This document shows positions 1 through 11,900 of a stretch of 64,000 nucleotides of DNA, in pieces. This DNA comes from Caprimulgus europaeus. Its lineage: Eukaryota; Chordata; Aves; Caprimulgiformes; Caprimulgidae. The notes beneath the pieces were generated by a model, which was given only the letters and a program-made list of their open reading frames with translations, was not told where the DNA came from and searched no databases. Within the stretch, counting starts at the first letter, position 1, and each line of letters opens with the position of its first letter. The translations under genes were made by a program, and so were the position numbers. Location: the NCBI GenBank assembly GCA_907165065.1, contig OU015551.1, forward strand, positions 124,001-188,000, given 5' to 3'.

Positions 1-2986
1 CACCCCAACATAGACGCGCTCCTCCCTGAGTCGTGGGGCTTTACAAGATCGGGCTGGATGGAGCCCAGGCACAGGCTTTGCTGCCAGATTCCCATCCGGA
101 AATGCCCCGGGAGCAGCCTCGTCTAGGGTATTGCAGCACGTCTCTGCTTCCCAGCCCTGCAAAGGAAAAACAGAAACACTTAACCAGCCCTTTGCCGCGC
201 TCCGTGCTGCCAGCGGGGCTGGGAGGGCCGGCAGGGATCAGGGACGGGGACATACGGAAAGGACAGACGGAAAGCGCATCCCTGCCTTTGCGTCCTGAAG
301 CGGAGCCGTGCGTGAAGCTGGCCGGTGGCAACCTGGGTGATGTGCCCGGCTGCGGGGCTCACTGGCTGCACTGTGCCAGCAGCACGGTGGGGACGTGGCC
401 ATGGGGATGGTCCCCAAGTCCTCTAGCTTGTCCCCTGGGCACTCAGCTGTAGGTGTCCCACCCATCCGACTGGCTGTCCTGGTGCCCCCCGGCCGCCCTC
501 ACCTGGCCTCGCTAAAGCAGCTTAACTCCACGCGGCATCTTGGAGCGGGATCAGCCTGGCGGGAGGGAAAGTTGGCGCAGGGCTGATTGGCTTTGGGTGC
601 AGCTCCGATCCCGCCATAATCCTGGGGCGGGGGGGGGCACAGTGGCCTTGGGGCACTGAGGGCTGTAGGAGCTTCTGTGCGCAGTGGTTTTTTGGGGGGT
701 CCTAGACATGGGTCCAAGTGGGATCTGAACTTCCTTGGCACTGTGGTGCAAGGAAGCAAAGCTGGTGTCAGCTCAGAGCCCCACAGAAACCAGGGCTCAC
801 ACTCACTGCCCTGTGGCAGAGCACCCAGCATCCCCTGGCCCTTGCAGCATGAGCAAGCAGCACCCAAGGGTGCTGCCTCCCCCAGCAGGGATAACCTGGG
901 TCTTGCCCAACATCCCTGCAGTGGTGCCTGAGGTGACTGCCCGGTGGGAGGACAGGGACAGGGACAATGGTTCTGTGTCCCCCAGCCTTGCGGCCAGCCC
1001 TGCTGCCAGCTGCCTGGGGAGGGTGGCAGGGCTGGGGGATGGCAGCAATTTGTAGGGCTCGTCTGAATAACCGGCCACCAAGGAAGATCAGCCGCCCACC
1101 GCCCTGGCCAAGTATTGTTTTTGGAACTCGCTGCTGCTTTTTTCAGCTCCTGTCTTACTTTTCTTTGACCTTCCTCCCTGATTTAAGACACATGCCCAGC
1201 CCTTGCCCAGCTGCAGTGAATTAGCGGCTTCTGCTGGGGGGGGAACCAGACCCTGTGGCCTTTGCAGGGCTGCAGCTGCCCTGGGAGCAGCCAGTAAGGA
1301 CGTGTGTCCCTGGCAGGGATGGGTCCCCATGGGTGCGATGGGTCCCCTGTAGGGTATGGGTGATCACCTTCAGGGTCGCAGCAGGGACTGTCAGCTCCTG
1401 GGGACAACAGGATCTGTGCCGGGGGTTGTGCTGGCAAAAAATGGAGTCTGTGCCTGAGGGGACTCTTGCAGGGTCAGTGGGGCTGTGCTGGTGGTTGGTG
1501 CTGGAGGTTATTGGTGTCTGTGCTGGGATGTCTGTGTCAGACCACAGGGGGGTCTGTGCAGGGGGTGCTGGTCCAGGGGACATCAGGGGCTGTGCTGAGG
1601 GACCTGGGCTAGCTGTTAGCAGGGTTTGTGCTGGGGGAGCAGGTTTGGGGTTTCCTAGGGGCTGTGCTGGACTTGGGGCCAAGTGGGAGTTAGTAGGGTC
1701 CATATGGGGCTGGTGCCTGCCAGGAGCCCGCTTCAAGGGACACTGTTCCCGCCACACAGGGTCACTTTGGGACACGGCTGCTTTGGCCAGGGAGTGGCAT
1801 TGCTGCACTGGGATGAGTGGGACAAGCCACCACCTCTGGAGCTGTTTGCCCCATCTTACTGCTGGGGCTCCATCCTCCCCTGGCTCCCGCCTGCAGCCAC
1901 ATCCTGGGTCCCTCCCTGGAGCAGCGCCTGCCCTTGGCACCCTCCACACTGGGTGGGTAACAAACCCAGGCACGACCCTGCGAACCGGGGTCGCAGCACT
2001 GGGGCTGCAGCTGCCACCAGCTTCCACCCAACCCTGGCAGCCTCCGGTGGGTGTCGAGTCCTGAGCTGGGCTTCTTCCTCCTCCACGTCGTCACCTGTCA
2101 CGAGAGACCTCGAGGGCCAAATCCTGCCCTCGGGGACCCATGTGCTGCTGCCCTGGTCTCACGTGGAGGTGCTTGGCCCTCTCCCTGCTGTTTTCTAAGC
2201 CGTGCCGCTCCCCACCAGGATGGCTTCCCAACACTGCTCCATCCCATGGAGGGGTTGTGGGCTCCCCCAGCCAGAAAGCACTGAAATTCCAAACTGGGAA
2301 AAAAAAAAAAGGGGGGGGGGGATGTGGGAAGGAGGGGCCGGGGAGAGGGGTGCATTTTCCTTGTTTTCTTTCGGGGCCGGACTTGTCCAGCAGTGCTTGC
2401 CAAATGGAAAAAGGCAGTCAAAGCCTGCCTTGTGCTCCGGGCCAGGTGCCAGCTGCCGGGCTGGCCGCAGCTGGGGCAAACTGGGGGAGTTTCCCACTGG
2501 TCCAGAGGGAGTGGAGAGATCCAAGGCACCCGTGTGGGAGCACCCGAGATGCTGAGGGTGTGGGGGACCCGTCCCTTGGGTGTTGTGGTCTGGCAGCGCC
2601 TGGCACTGGCGTGGCAGCTCCGGCGGGCACAGTGTCAGGCGGGATTTCTGCGCCTGTTGGGAGCAGATCCCGGCATGTGTGGGTGGGCAGGAGGCAGCAA
2701 GCACCTGCCCCGCTGTGGCACCGCCAGCTCCAGTATCCCTGTCACCCCTGTCAGGTTACTGGCTTGAGAACGTTGCAGCTGGAGGAGTTTCTAGGGGGCT
2801 GCTGGAATGGGGGGTCCCGTGTGGGGAGGGGTTCTCCGTCCCTGGCAGCCGTGTGCCTCTGCCACAGCTCTTCCTCCAGTTTGCGCTGGGATGTCCCAGG
2901 GGGTCCCCATGGGCTCCCCAGCCATCTTGGGGTGGGTTTGGGGACTTCTTGGCTGGGAGTGACCGCCTGTCCCTCTGCTCCCACAG
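1..2986 (+). other. NFIC intron 1 (3' part)
   Basis: Non-coding and GC-rich, ending in the acceptor ctcccacag before 2987. No exon matching the short NFI first coding exon was seen. An AT-richer island at about 1090-1200 contains TGGCCAAG and a polypyrimidine stretch. An A12G10 homopolymer run lies near 2299-2321. Nothing else was recognised. Confidence 0.7.
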
Positions 2987-5900
2987 GATGAGTTCCACCC
3001 CTTCATCGAGGCGCTGCTCCCCCACGTCCGGGCCTTTGCCTACACCTGGTTCAACCTGCAGGCCCGCAAGCGCAAGTACTTCAAGAAGCACGAGAAGAGG
3101 ATGACGAAAGATGAGGAGAGGGCAGTGAAGGACGAGCTGCTGAGCGAGAAGCCGGAGGTGAAGCAGAAATGGGCCTCACGCCTCCTGGCCAAGCTGCGCA
3201 AGGACATCCGGCCCGAGTGCCGCGAGGACTTTGTGCTCTCCATCACGGGCAAGAAGCCCTCGTGCTGCGTCCTCTCCAACCCCGACCAGAAGGGGAAGAT
3301 GCGCCGCATCGACTGCCTGCGGCAGGCGGACAAGGTGTGGCGGCTGGACCTGGTCATGGTCATCCTCTTCAAAGGGATCCCACTGGAGAGCACCGACGGC
3401 GAGCGCCTGGTCAAGTCGGGCCAGTGCACCAACCCCATCCTCTGCGTCCAGCCCCACCACATCAGCGTCTCTGTCAAGGAGCTTGACCTGTACCTGGCTT
3501 ACTTCGTCCGTGAGAGAGGTGGGTGCTCATCCAGCAGAGCCAGCTCCTTGGGCGGGATTTGTTTCAGCTTTCCTGTCTCCCCCGATGTCCGTCCTGTCCC
3601 TGGCTCCAGCGCGGGGACACATTTCCTGTTGCAGACCTTGCAAAGAGGAGCCCAGTGCTCCCCTCCCTCCAAACTGCTGCCCGGGTGGGTGCCCCTCACC
3701 CTGCCCACGCAGCTCCTCCCCCTGAGCCGGGGGGGATCCTGACTGCCCTGGGATCCTCCCGGCTCTGGGCATCCCCAGAAGGGGGTATTGGGGGGGGTTA
3801 ACCTTGCATCCCATGCCTGCCTGACATAGCTGCCTGTGCCAGCAGCCTGGTGAGGAGCGGGTGGACGGAGTGGCCAGGGAAGGGACAGTCTGTTCCCAGC
3901 ACATCCCCCAAGGGCTGAAGCTGGGAGCAGTCCAGCAGTGCCAGTTTGCCGTGGGTTGTGGTCCCGGCCCCTCACCCGGTGGGTGACCGAGGCAGGGACA
4001 GGAGCAGCCAAGGCCAGGTTGGGAGGGGACAACAATAACACCAGCGGGAGCAAACCCCAGCAGCTTCTGCTGTGCACTGAGGGGATGCTGCTCCTCTGCC
4101 CTTCACCTGCCTGTGGGTCCCGTGGACCTACTGGGAGAACTGGACTGGTTTCACTACAGCAAGAAGGGAGGGTCAGACCTACTCTCAAAGCTTTGACAAT
4201 CAAAAGGGAGAAACTGAGGCACAGCAGGCAGGGCAGACGGCAGTTTCCAGACTCAGGGGATTAGGTTCTTAAGCCATCATCCTCGCTGCCGACTCACACC
4301 ACCTCCCTGCGTGTCAGGAAGGGGAAGCTCTTAGTAGCTCAGGTCAGATCTTATTTTATCCGGGCAGGTTTGCCATCCCCAACTGGTGACGTGCTGGCAC
4401 AGACACCCTCCTGGCAGCTGAGGTCCCCCACAGACCCCAACTTCCCCCAGTACCGAAAGGCAGGTGAGGAGCCCCGGGAGATGCTGTGTGATGCCTGCTG
4501 GTGAGGGCAGGGCTCCATGTCACAGGGATGATGCAGAGCCACGGGGGTCTGCCACATGCAGCCCCGAGGGGCAGTCAAGGGGCTCACAGCCCTATCACAG
4601 CCAGGCCAGGCTGCCCAGGTGTGTGGGGACAGGGACATAGGTCCCCTCCTGGCAGCACCACCCTCTGCACACTTGCCACACTGAGTGATGCCCCCCCAGC
4701 TGTGACCCCCGGTGCCGTAAGCCCATCCCCATTGACACCACAGTGAGGGGAGTGTGGGGCTGGTGGCTCCTTGCCCAGCACTAGCTAGGGCCCAAGAATG
4801 GATAGTGATACGTTGGAGGGCACTGCGGTGCCAGCAGTCCCAACACAGGGTATGCCAACACCATGAATCACGGTGGGCACAGGCAGCTGGAGATGGCTCT
4901 GCCCCTGCCTGGCCAGTGGTGGCATATGCTGGGTGTCACTGGGGAAACTGAGGCATGGCGGGCATGCGACCCTTGCTCCCCAGATAGCCCCTGGATGGTG
5001 CTGAGGGGGACCACCAAGCCCTCGTGGCTTTGGGGACAATCAGGACACAGCCTCTGCTGGTGAATAGGGGCCAGATCGTGCCCAGAGCCCGGGTGGGACC
5101 CTAAGGGATGCACGTGTGCCATCGCACATGCATGTGCAGCCAGGTCCTACCTGCCCAGCCACAACTCCTGGCGTGTGTGCACGCGTGGTGCTGGCACCAC
5201 ACACCCGTGCCCGCACACGTGGCTCACCCACTCAGAGCCAGGATGGGGCCCAGCAGGGCCTGGCGCTGCTGTTTCCCAGTGGTGCATTGGGAACAGTGTG
5301 TGCTGTGCTGGGGGTGGGGCAGGGTCTCTGGGTGCTGGCTGCGGTGGTGGCACGGGTGCTGGGCAGGGTAGGGAGGTGTCATGTACTGTGCTGAGACATG
5401 GCCATGCTAGGCTGAACTGGGATGGGGTACTGGGCTTAACTGGGGTGCTGCATGCCATGCTGGGGGCACCTCATAGTGGCTGGCATTGGGGTGCTGCATA
5501 CTGGGCTGGACTGGGAGCACCATGCACTGGCTTGGCTGGAGGGGTAGTGTCACGCTGGGCTGGGGTATACCATGCTCGGTGGGACTGGGAGCACCCCCAC
5601 ACTGGACTGGGAGCCCTGTGGTGGCTGTGCTGACAGCAGGGAGCAGGACCTCCGTGGCAGCCATGATGGGGTCCCCTACAGGGCTTGGCACGCTGGATTG
5701 AGGTGCCCGGTGTCCCCAGGGAGGCGGCTGCCCCTCTGTCACACAGACACCCTCCCCCCCCCCCCCCCCCCCCCCCCACTGGCGACCTTGACCCCGGCGT
5801 CTGGGTCCCCAGCAGCCGCAGTCACCTGACTGTCTAATTGGGAACACAGCGGCTGTAAATACTCTCCGATAAGGCCTGGCAGCCGCTCACTTTCCCTGTT

Positions 5901-8900
5901 AAGGTCGCTCTGTGCTCTGGTTAAGGGGGACTGGGACAAGCCAGTGGCACCAGACTGGTACCCCCCAAGTTGCTGTGGTGAGGTGGGTGCTTGGCATTAC
6001 CCCGGCCCAGCCCGCAGCGGGTGCTTCTTGTGGAGCTGTAGGTAGTGAGGGGTTGGCCGGTCTGCCATGCCGGTGGGGGAAACTGAGGCAGGGAGGGACA
6101 CTGGGGTAGCCACAGCACCAGTGGGACCCTGCGCTGTATGGCCAGGCCAGGCGACAGCAGGGTGTGCTGGGCGTCCCCGCGGCCTCGCACGCTCACTGGC
6201 CTCCCCCCTGCCCAGCACACTCCCCGCTCCCCCCTGCCCGCTCCCCCCTATACACTTTCCCCCTTGGCATATCGCGCCCTGCAGCCCCTCCCCCGCAGCA
6301 TCCTCAGCCCAAAGGGGCCGGGACCGAGGCTGGGGGAGATGTTGCCTGCGACTCCCCTTCGCCGCGCGGGCAGCCCCCGCGCTCGCTGCTCCCGCCCGCC
6401 CCCGGCCCGTTTTGCCAGTGTCAGCAGAATTTCCAGCTTCTGCTCTGGCAACGGCAGGGAGGGGAGGTGGTGGAGGAGCCCCCAGCCCGCCGCCCCGCCC
6501 CCACAACGCGGGGTCAGAGGCAGGGTGGGGGGGTTGCAGGAGCTCCCAACCCGGTGCCAAGCCCCAGCTCTGCCTCTCGGCTCTTTGTCACCGCCTGTGA
6601 GACCCCCCCCAGCTTTCTGTGCCCTCGGGCGCACATGTGGAAACTGAGCCACGAGCGATGCCGGGCTGGGGGGGAGCCCGTCCCACCCTCTCTGGCCCCA
6701 GAGGGGCGGCTGTGGGCGCAGGGGAGCGCTGGATGCTGGGGTCCGCTCCCCAGCACTGGGCAGCGCAGCACCGCCCCCAGTGTGCCCTGACCCACACCTG
6801 CAGCCCCCTGTACCCCCGTGGGTAGGGCAGGCTGGCGGCTCGGTGCTGGGTGGGAGCAGGGCTGGGTGCTGGATGGGAGCTGGGCTCGGTGCTGGGTGGG
6901 AGCAGGGCTGGGTGCTGGATGGGAGCAGGGCTCGGTGCTGGATGGGAGCAGGGCTCGGTGCTGGGTGGGAGCAGGGCTGGGTGCTGGATGGGAGCAGGGC
7001 TGGGTGCTGGATGGGAGCTGGGCTGGGTGCTGGATGGGAGCAGGGCTCGGTGCTGGGTGGGAACAGGGCTCGGTGCTGGGTGGGAGCAGGGCTGGGTGCT
7101 GGGTGGGAGCAGGGCTGGGTGCTGGATGGGAGCAGGGCTCGGTGCTGGATGGGAACAGGGCTCGGTGCTGGGTGGGAGCAGGGCTGGGTGCTGGATGGGA
7201 GCAGGGCTCGGTGCTGGGTGGGAGCAGGGCTGGGTGCTGGATGGGAGCAGGGCTCGGTGCTGGATGGGAGCAGGGCTGGGTGCTGGATGGGAGCTGGGCT
7301 GGGTGCTGGATGGGAGCTGGGCTGGGCTGTGCACACCGCAGTGGGGGAGGGGATAGCGCTGCAGCCCAGAGCTGGGTGTGCGGCGGTTGGGGGGGTTTGG
7401 GGGGGGAAGCTCTGAGGTCGCTGGTGAAAGTCAAAAGCATTGCAGTAAAATGGTAATCAATCTCCCCAGTCGATGGTGCCAGGACCTTCGAAGCATTACA
7501 GAGAGATACCTCCCAGCAGCTCCAGCCGGCAGCAGCCAGTCTAGGGGGGCTGGTGCCACCCTCCCTGCACCCTCACCTCAGTGCTCCCCACCTCCATGGG
7601 CCCCCTTCCTGCACCCTCACCCTTGTGCCTCTATCCCTGCATCCTCATCCCTATGCCCCCATCCCTGCATCCCTAGACCCCCATCCCAGCACCCACTATC
7701 CCTGGACCCTCATGCCCATGTCCCTGGACCTCCATCCTGACACCCTCCATCCCTGGACCCCCCTCCTCGTGACACCATCCCTGGACTCTATCTTGGCCGG
7801 GCTCCAGGAGCTGGGGGGAGGCAGGATGGGGTCAGTCCTGGCCCCTCACACCCTTTGGGATGCTCTGGGGCTGGCAGTGTCACCGCAGGGCGGGGGGGGG
7901 GGCAAGGCCCTGCCCTGCAGTGAGCTTCCCCTGAAGTGCCTGGCAGCTGAGCCTGGCTGTACCCCCGCTCAGGGATTGTGCGAGGTGGGAGCAGATGGGT
8001 GCCCAGGGCAAGCAGGTGGCCGGTCCCAGGGTGACATCCCTCTCCTGGCACCCTGGGCACACTGCCGCATGCAGCCGACTGCCGGCGGCAGAGAGCACCC
8101 TGGGGGAGGCAGGGACCCGCACACTGTGCCAGCATTTGTGTCTCCCACCACCTGGCAGCCCCTTATCTCCCCTCACCAGCCTCGCCTCACCGCAGAGCAG
8201 ATGGCACCAATCTGCCGGGGAGCCTGTGCCAGGGCTCTCCTCCTGAGCGCACAGGCCTGGGCTGTGCCAGGTCAGCCGTGCCAACCATCTGCATGGTCCC
8301 TCCAGCTGGAGGAACTGGCGCTTCCCTGGGCAGCGCCACATCGCCAGCCCTTGGGCAAATATTTCCCAGCTGGGTCACAAGGAGATGGATGGGTTGCCCC
8401 ATATTTGGGCTCTACCGTTGGCAGAGCTGGGCACCAGCGGGCTGGAGAATGCCCCAGCACACAGATAAACACACACAAACTCTCCTTCCACTCCAGGTAT
8501 CTCTCCGCTCCCAGGCAGTCAGGGAGGCTGGAGTTGAGGGGAGCGGTACCCGAAGCCCAGCAGATCTGGGAGGAGGGACCTCCCAGGAAAGGGAATGGGG
8601 TGTGAGGTGCTGGAGAATCGCCAGGGCTGGGCTCCTGCCCCCGAGAGCTGTTTGTCACAGAGGTGGGATGGAAAGGGGCTCACGAGGGTGGGGTGACCCC
8701 AGTCATCCCTGTCCACTGCAGCGTCACTGCCTGGGGGACCCACCGTCCCCGTGTCCGACCCCACCGCAAGCCCGGCGATGGCAACAGCCAGGGCGTGTTG
8801 GGCACGCTGGAGCTCTCTGGATCGATGTGCTGGCGACCTTGGGGAGGTCAGGGCTTCCCTGGCTCTTCCGCAGTGCGCTGAGCCGGCAGCACGCCGGAGC

Positions 8901-11900
8901 CATCCGGCTTCCCCGCAGTGCCCCGCTGGCAGGGGGCAGCCCCAGCTCCGCATCGCCAGTGAAGCGGGTTGCCCCATGCTCAGTGCCCCGGCCCCAGCCA
9001 GGGAGAGAAGTGCCTGCCAGGGCCTGGCATGGGGTGCCTTGTCCTGTGGTGCCAGGATAGGGGGGCAAGAGGTCACAGTGGTTCCCTGTGCTGTTCAGTG
9101 CCTGATGAATAAAAGATGAGCGAGGTCTGTCTCGCAAGCACCTGCCATCCCCGCCTTCACCACCGGCCGTCTCCCCACGCTGGCAAACGCTGTGCCCTCC
9201 CTGGGGCTGCAGTTGCCATCCTGGCCAGGTGTCTGGCTCCGTACCACGCTGGCAAGGGACAGCTGGGGCGGCAGATGCCCGCAGCACTCGCTCCCACTGG
9301 CGACTGCAGGCAGGGAGAGCGGAAACTGACGCCACCAAACACCCCAGTGTCACTCTGCCCCCCAACCAGGCTTGCACCAACAGCTGGAGCCTGGGGTCCC
9401 CTGCCGCTGCTGGCCTGCGTGCTGAGGTCGTGGACAGCCCCAGGGAGGGCTTGAACCTGCCCCCTCCCCCCCGCCTTTAGCCCTGTGTGGCTTCAGACCT
9501 CCGCCCCAGGGTGGGAGATTCCCACAATGCACTGAGAGTGATGCCTTTGGTCAGGATGGACATGAGAGAGGGGTTGGGGGGTCAGGGGGGACCATAGGAG
9601 GGACTTGGGGGATTCTGTGGGGGATCTGGCTGTGCCACAGACAGGGGCTGTGCTGTGCCATGAGTCTGTGCCTTGCCGTGGGGCTGAGCAATACCATGGG
9701 TCTGGGGTTGGTGGGGCAGAGAGATGCTGGCAGCCCCCAGGAGCTGCCCAGGGCCCAGCCCCTCTGCAAGGCAGGCAGGAACAGGCAGGGGCAGTGGGTC
9801 CAGCAGGACAGTGGATCTGTCCAGGACAGACAGGGACCAGGCCTGGGACCCTCTGGCTGCACCTGCAGAGCTGAGGTGTCTCTTTGCTCCCTCAGTCTCC
9901 CTTCTCTTTCCTCCTGCCCTTCCACCCTCTGCCTTTCCTCCTGTCTTCCTCTTGCCTTCTTTCTGCTTTCCCTTCACTCCCTCCCTGTCAGCTCTTTCCC
10001 TTTCCTTAATTTTTATTTTCTTATATTGTTTTTTCTTTTCCTTTGTCTTTTTAATTTTGTTTCCTTTTTTCTTTGTCCTTTTCTTTTCCTTTTTTCTTTC
10101 TTTTCCCTTTCCCTTTCCACTTTAATTTCTTCCTTTTTTTCTTTCTTTCTCCCTCCCTCCATCCCTCTCCTTTTTCTCTTCCATACCTCTCTCCTCTCTC
10201 TCATCCCCATCCAGCAGCTGCATCCCCGGGTGCCCCCCAGCCCAGGGCACAGGGGCTGGATGCCAGCACCCCGTGGGGGGATGGTCTTTGGGGGTGGCAG
10301 GAGGCCGAGCCATCCCTTTGTCCGTCCCACTCTCGCCTGTCCCTTTGTCTTCTGCCATCTGTCCCTGCTTGCCTGCACAGGCTCCTGGATGTAGCCCAGG
10401 CCTGGCAGGGCTCAGCGAGGGGGTGGCCGTGCTGCCTGTCTGGGGGGGTTCTCCCCGGCCCTTCCCGTTTCCCCACGCTGGCCGGGGTCGGCTGAGGACA
10501 AAGCCGCTCTCAGGCGCCGGCCAACGTGCTCGCGCCTCCCCAGCCTCTCGCCTGGGCCAGCTGGCTGCAGCCCGTGAACGTGGCAGAGGGATGCGTCCGT
10601 GTCCCCCCCTGCCTCGGGGGATGCCTCCAGCCAGGACCTCCCCGGGGTTTTGCTTGGCTGGGGGAGGAGAAGCTGCCACCCCCACAGCAGTCGCAGGCTG
10701 GCAGAGAGTGGGCTGAGACCCAGCAAATTCGTCTCACCCCCCCGTAGCACTGCAGGCATGGCGGCAGGGGGGGTCTGAAGGGGGAGCGGGGCATTATAAA
10801 GGACACGGTGGAGGGGTCCGGTGCCCCTGGCGCGCCGGCCAGCCTGGCTGAGCCGGGATTTACCCGGCACACACAGCATTTCTCAGAGTATTATATAAAG
10901 GAGGTTACACAAGCAGGTCTGTTCTGGGTTTTACGTAAGGGCCACCCCAGTCCTCCCAGCAGTGGGACAGAGAATGGGATGGGCAGAGATGCTCAGACCA
11001 GTGGGACCACTGTGGAGTGGGGTGTACTGACCCCCAAATCATGCACCCCCCTGCAGCCTCAACCACCTCTAGCCCTTGCAGTGGGGCCACTGCCCCACAG
11101 CACTCAGGCTCCCTCACATCTCCAGATGTCCCCCATCCTGACCAGGCTGTTCACTCTGGGCCCTAGTGATGCACACTGTGGGGAAGGGCCAGCCAGAGGC
11201 ACCGTGGGAGCTGTGCATCGCTCTTGCGTAGGTGCTGGGGCTGCGCCACCACCGAGGGAGAGGCGAGGTGACAGTTGCCCAGCAGACTTAGCCCTGAGCT
11301 GGCCCCAGAGGAAACTGAGGCACAAAGCAGGAGCCTGCAGGCAGTGGTGCTGAGTGCTGTCCCATCTCCTGCCCTGTCACTAGCTGGGGTGGGAGGGGAG
11401 GAGGAAAAACCGCTGCCCTCGCTGGGGAGCCTGGGCCATGCACGCCGGCGCCAGTGGCTCCACCAGCCCAAATCGTCCTCCAGCATCTGCGTCTGCGCCC
11501 TGCGCTGCTGCTGGTAACACCGTGCCCTGTTCCTGTCAGCGCTCAGGCACAGAGCCAGGGCTCTCCTGCAGCTGCACCAGCCCTGGGGAGCTCTCGGCCT
11601 GCAGGGACACCCCCCACTAGGGCCAGCCCTGAGGCTGGGGGGTTGTTCCAATGCGCTGAGGCCACAGGCAGGGAGTAGCCATGGGCCCGGTGGTGCCCTG
11701 CCAGCCGGCGGGGCCAGGGTGCTGGGGATCCATAATTCAATGGGTGGCATTGGTCCAGGCTGCCAGCGTGGCCGGGCGCCCGGGCAGCCTTCACCACCCA
11801 CTCCCCCCACCGGGCACACACTTTGCTATTTTTAAAAGTGATCTGATCGACCTGTTTGGGCACCAAGTGCTTGCCCCCTCCACACCAGGGGTGATCCCGG

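Noticed and set aside
6248-7456. Long ORFs on both strands, up to 362 codons, of a 23-residue repeat
   Set aside because: They come from a 23-bp minisatellite without stops; all frames are open and there are no splice or family features.
9582-10125. Phe/Leu-rich ORFs resembling membrane proteins
   Set aside because: They are translations of a CT-rich tract.
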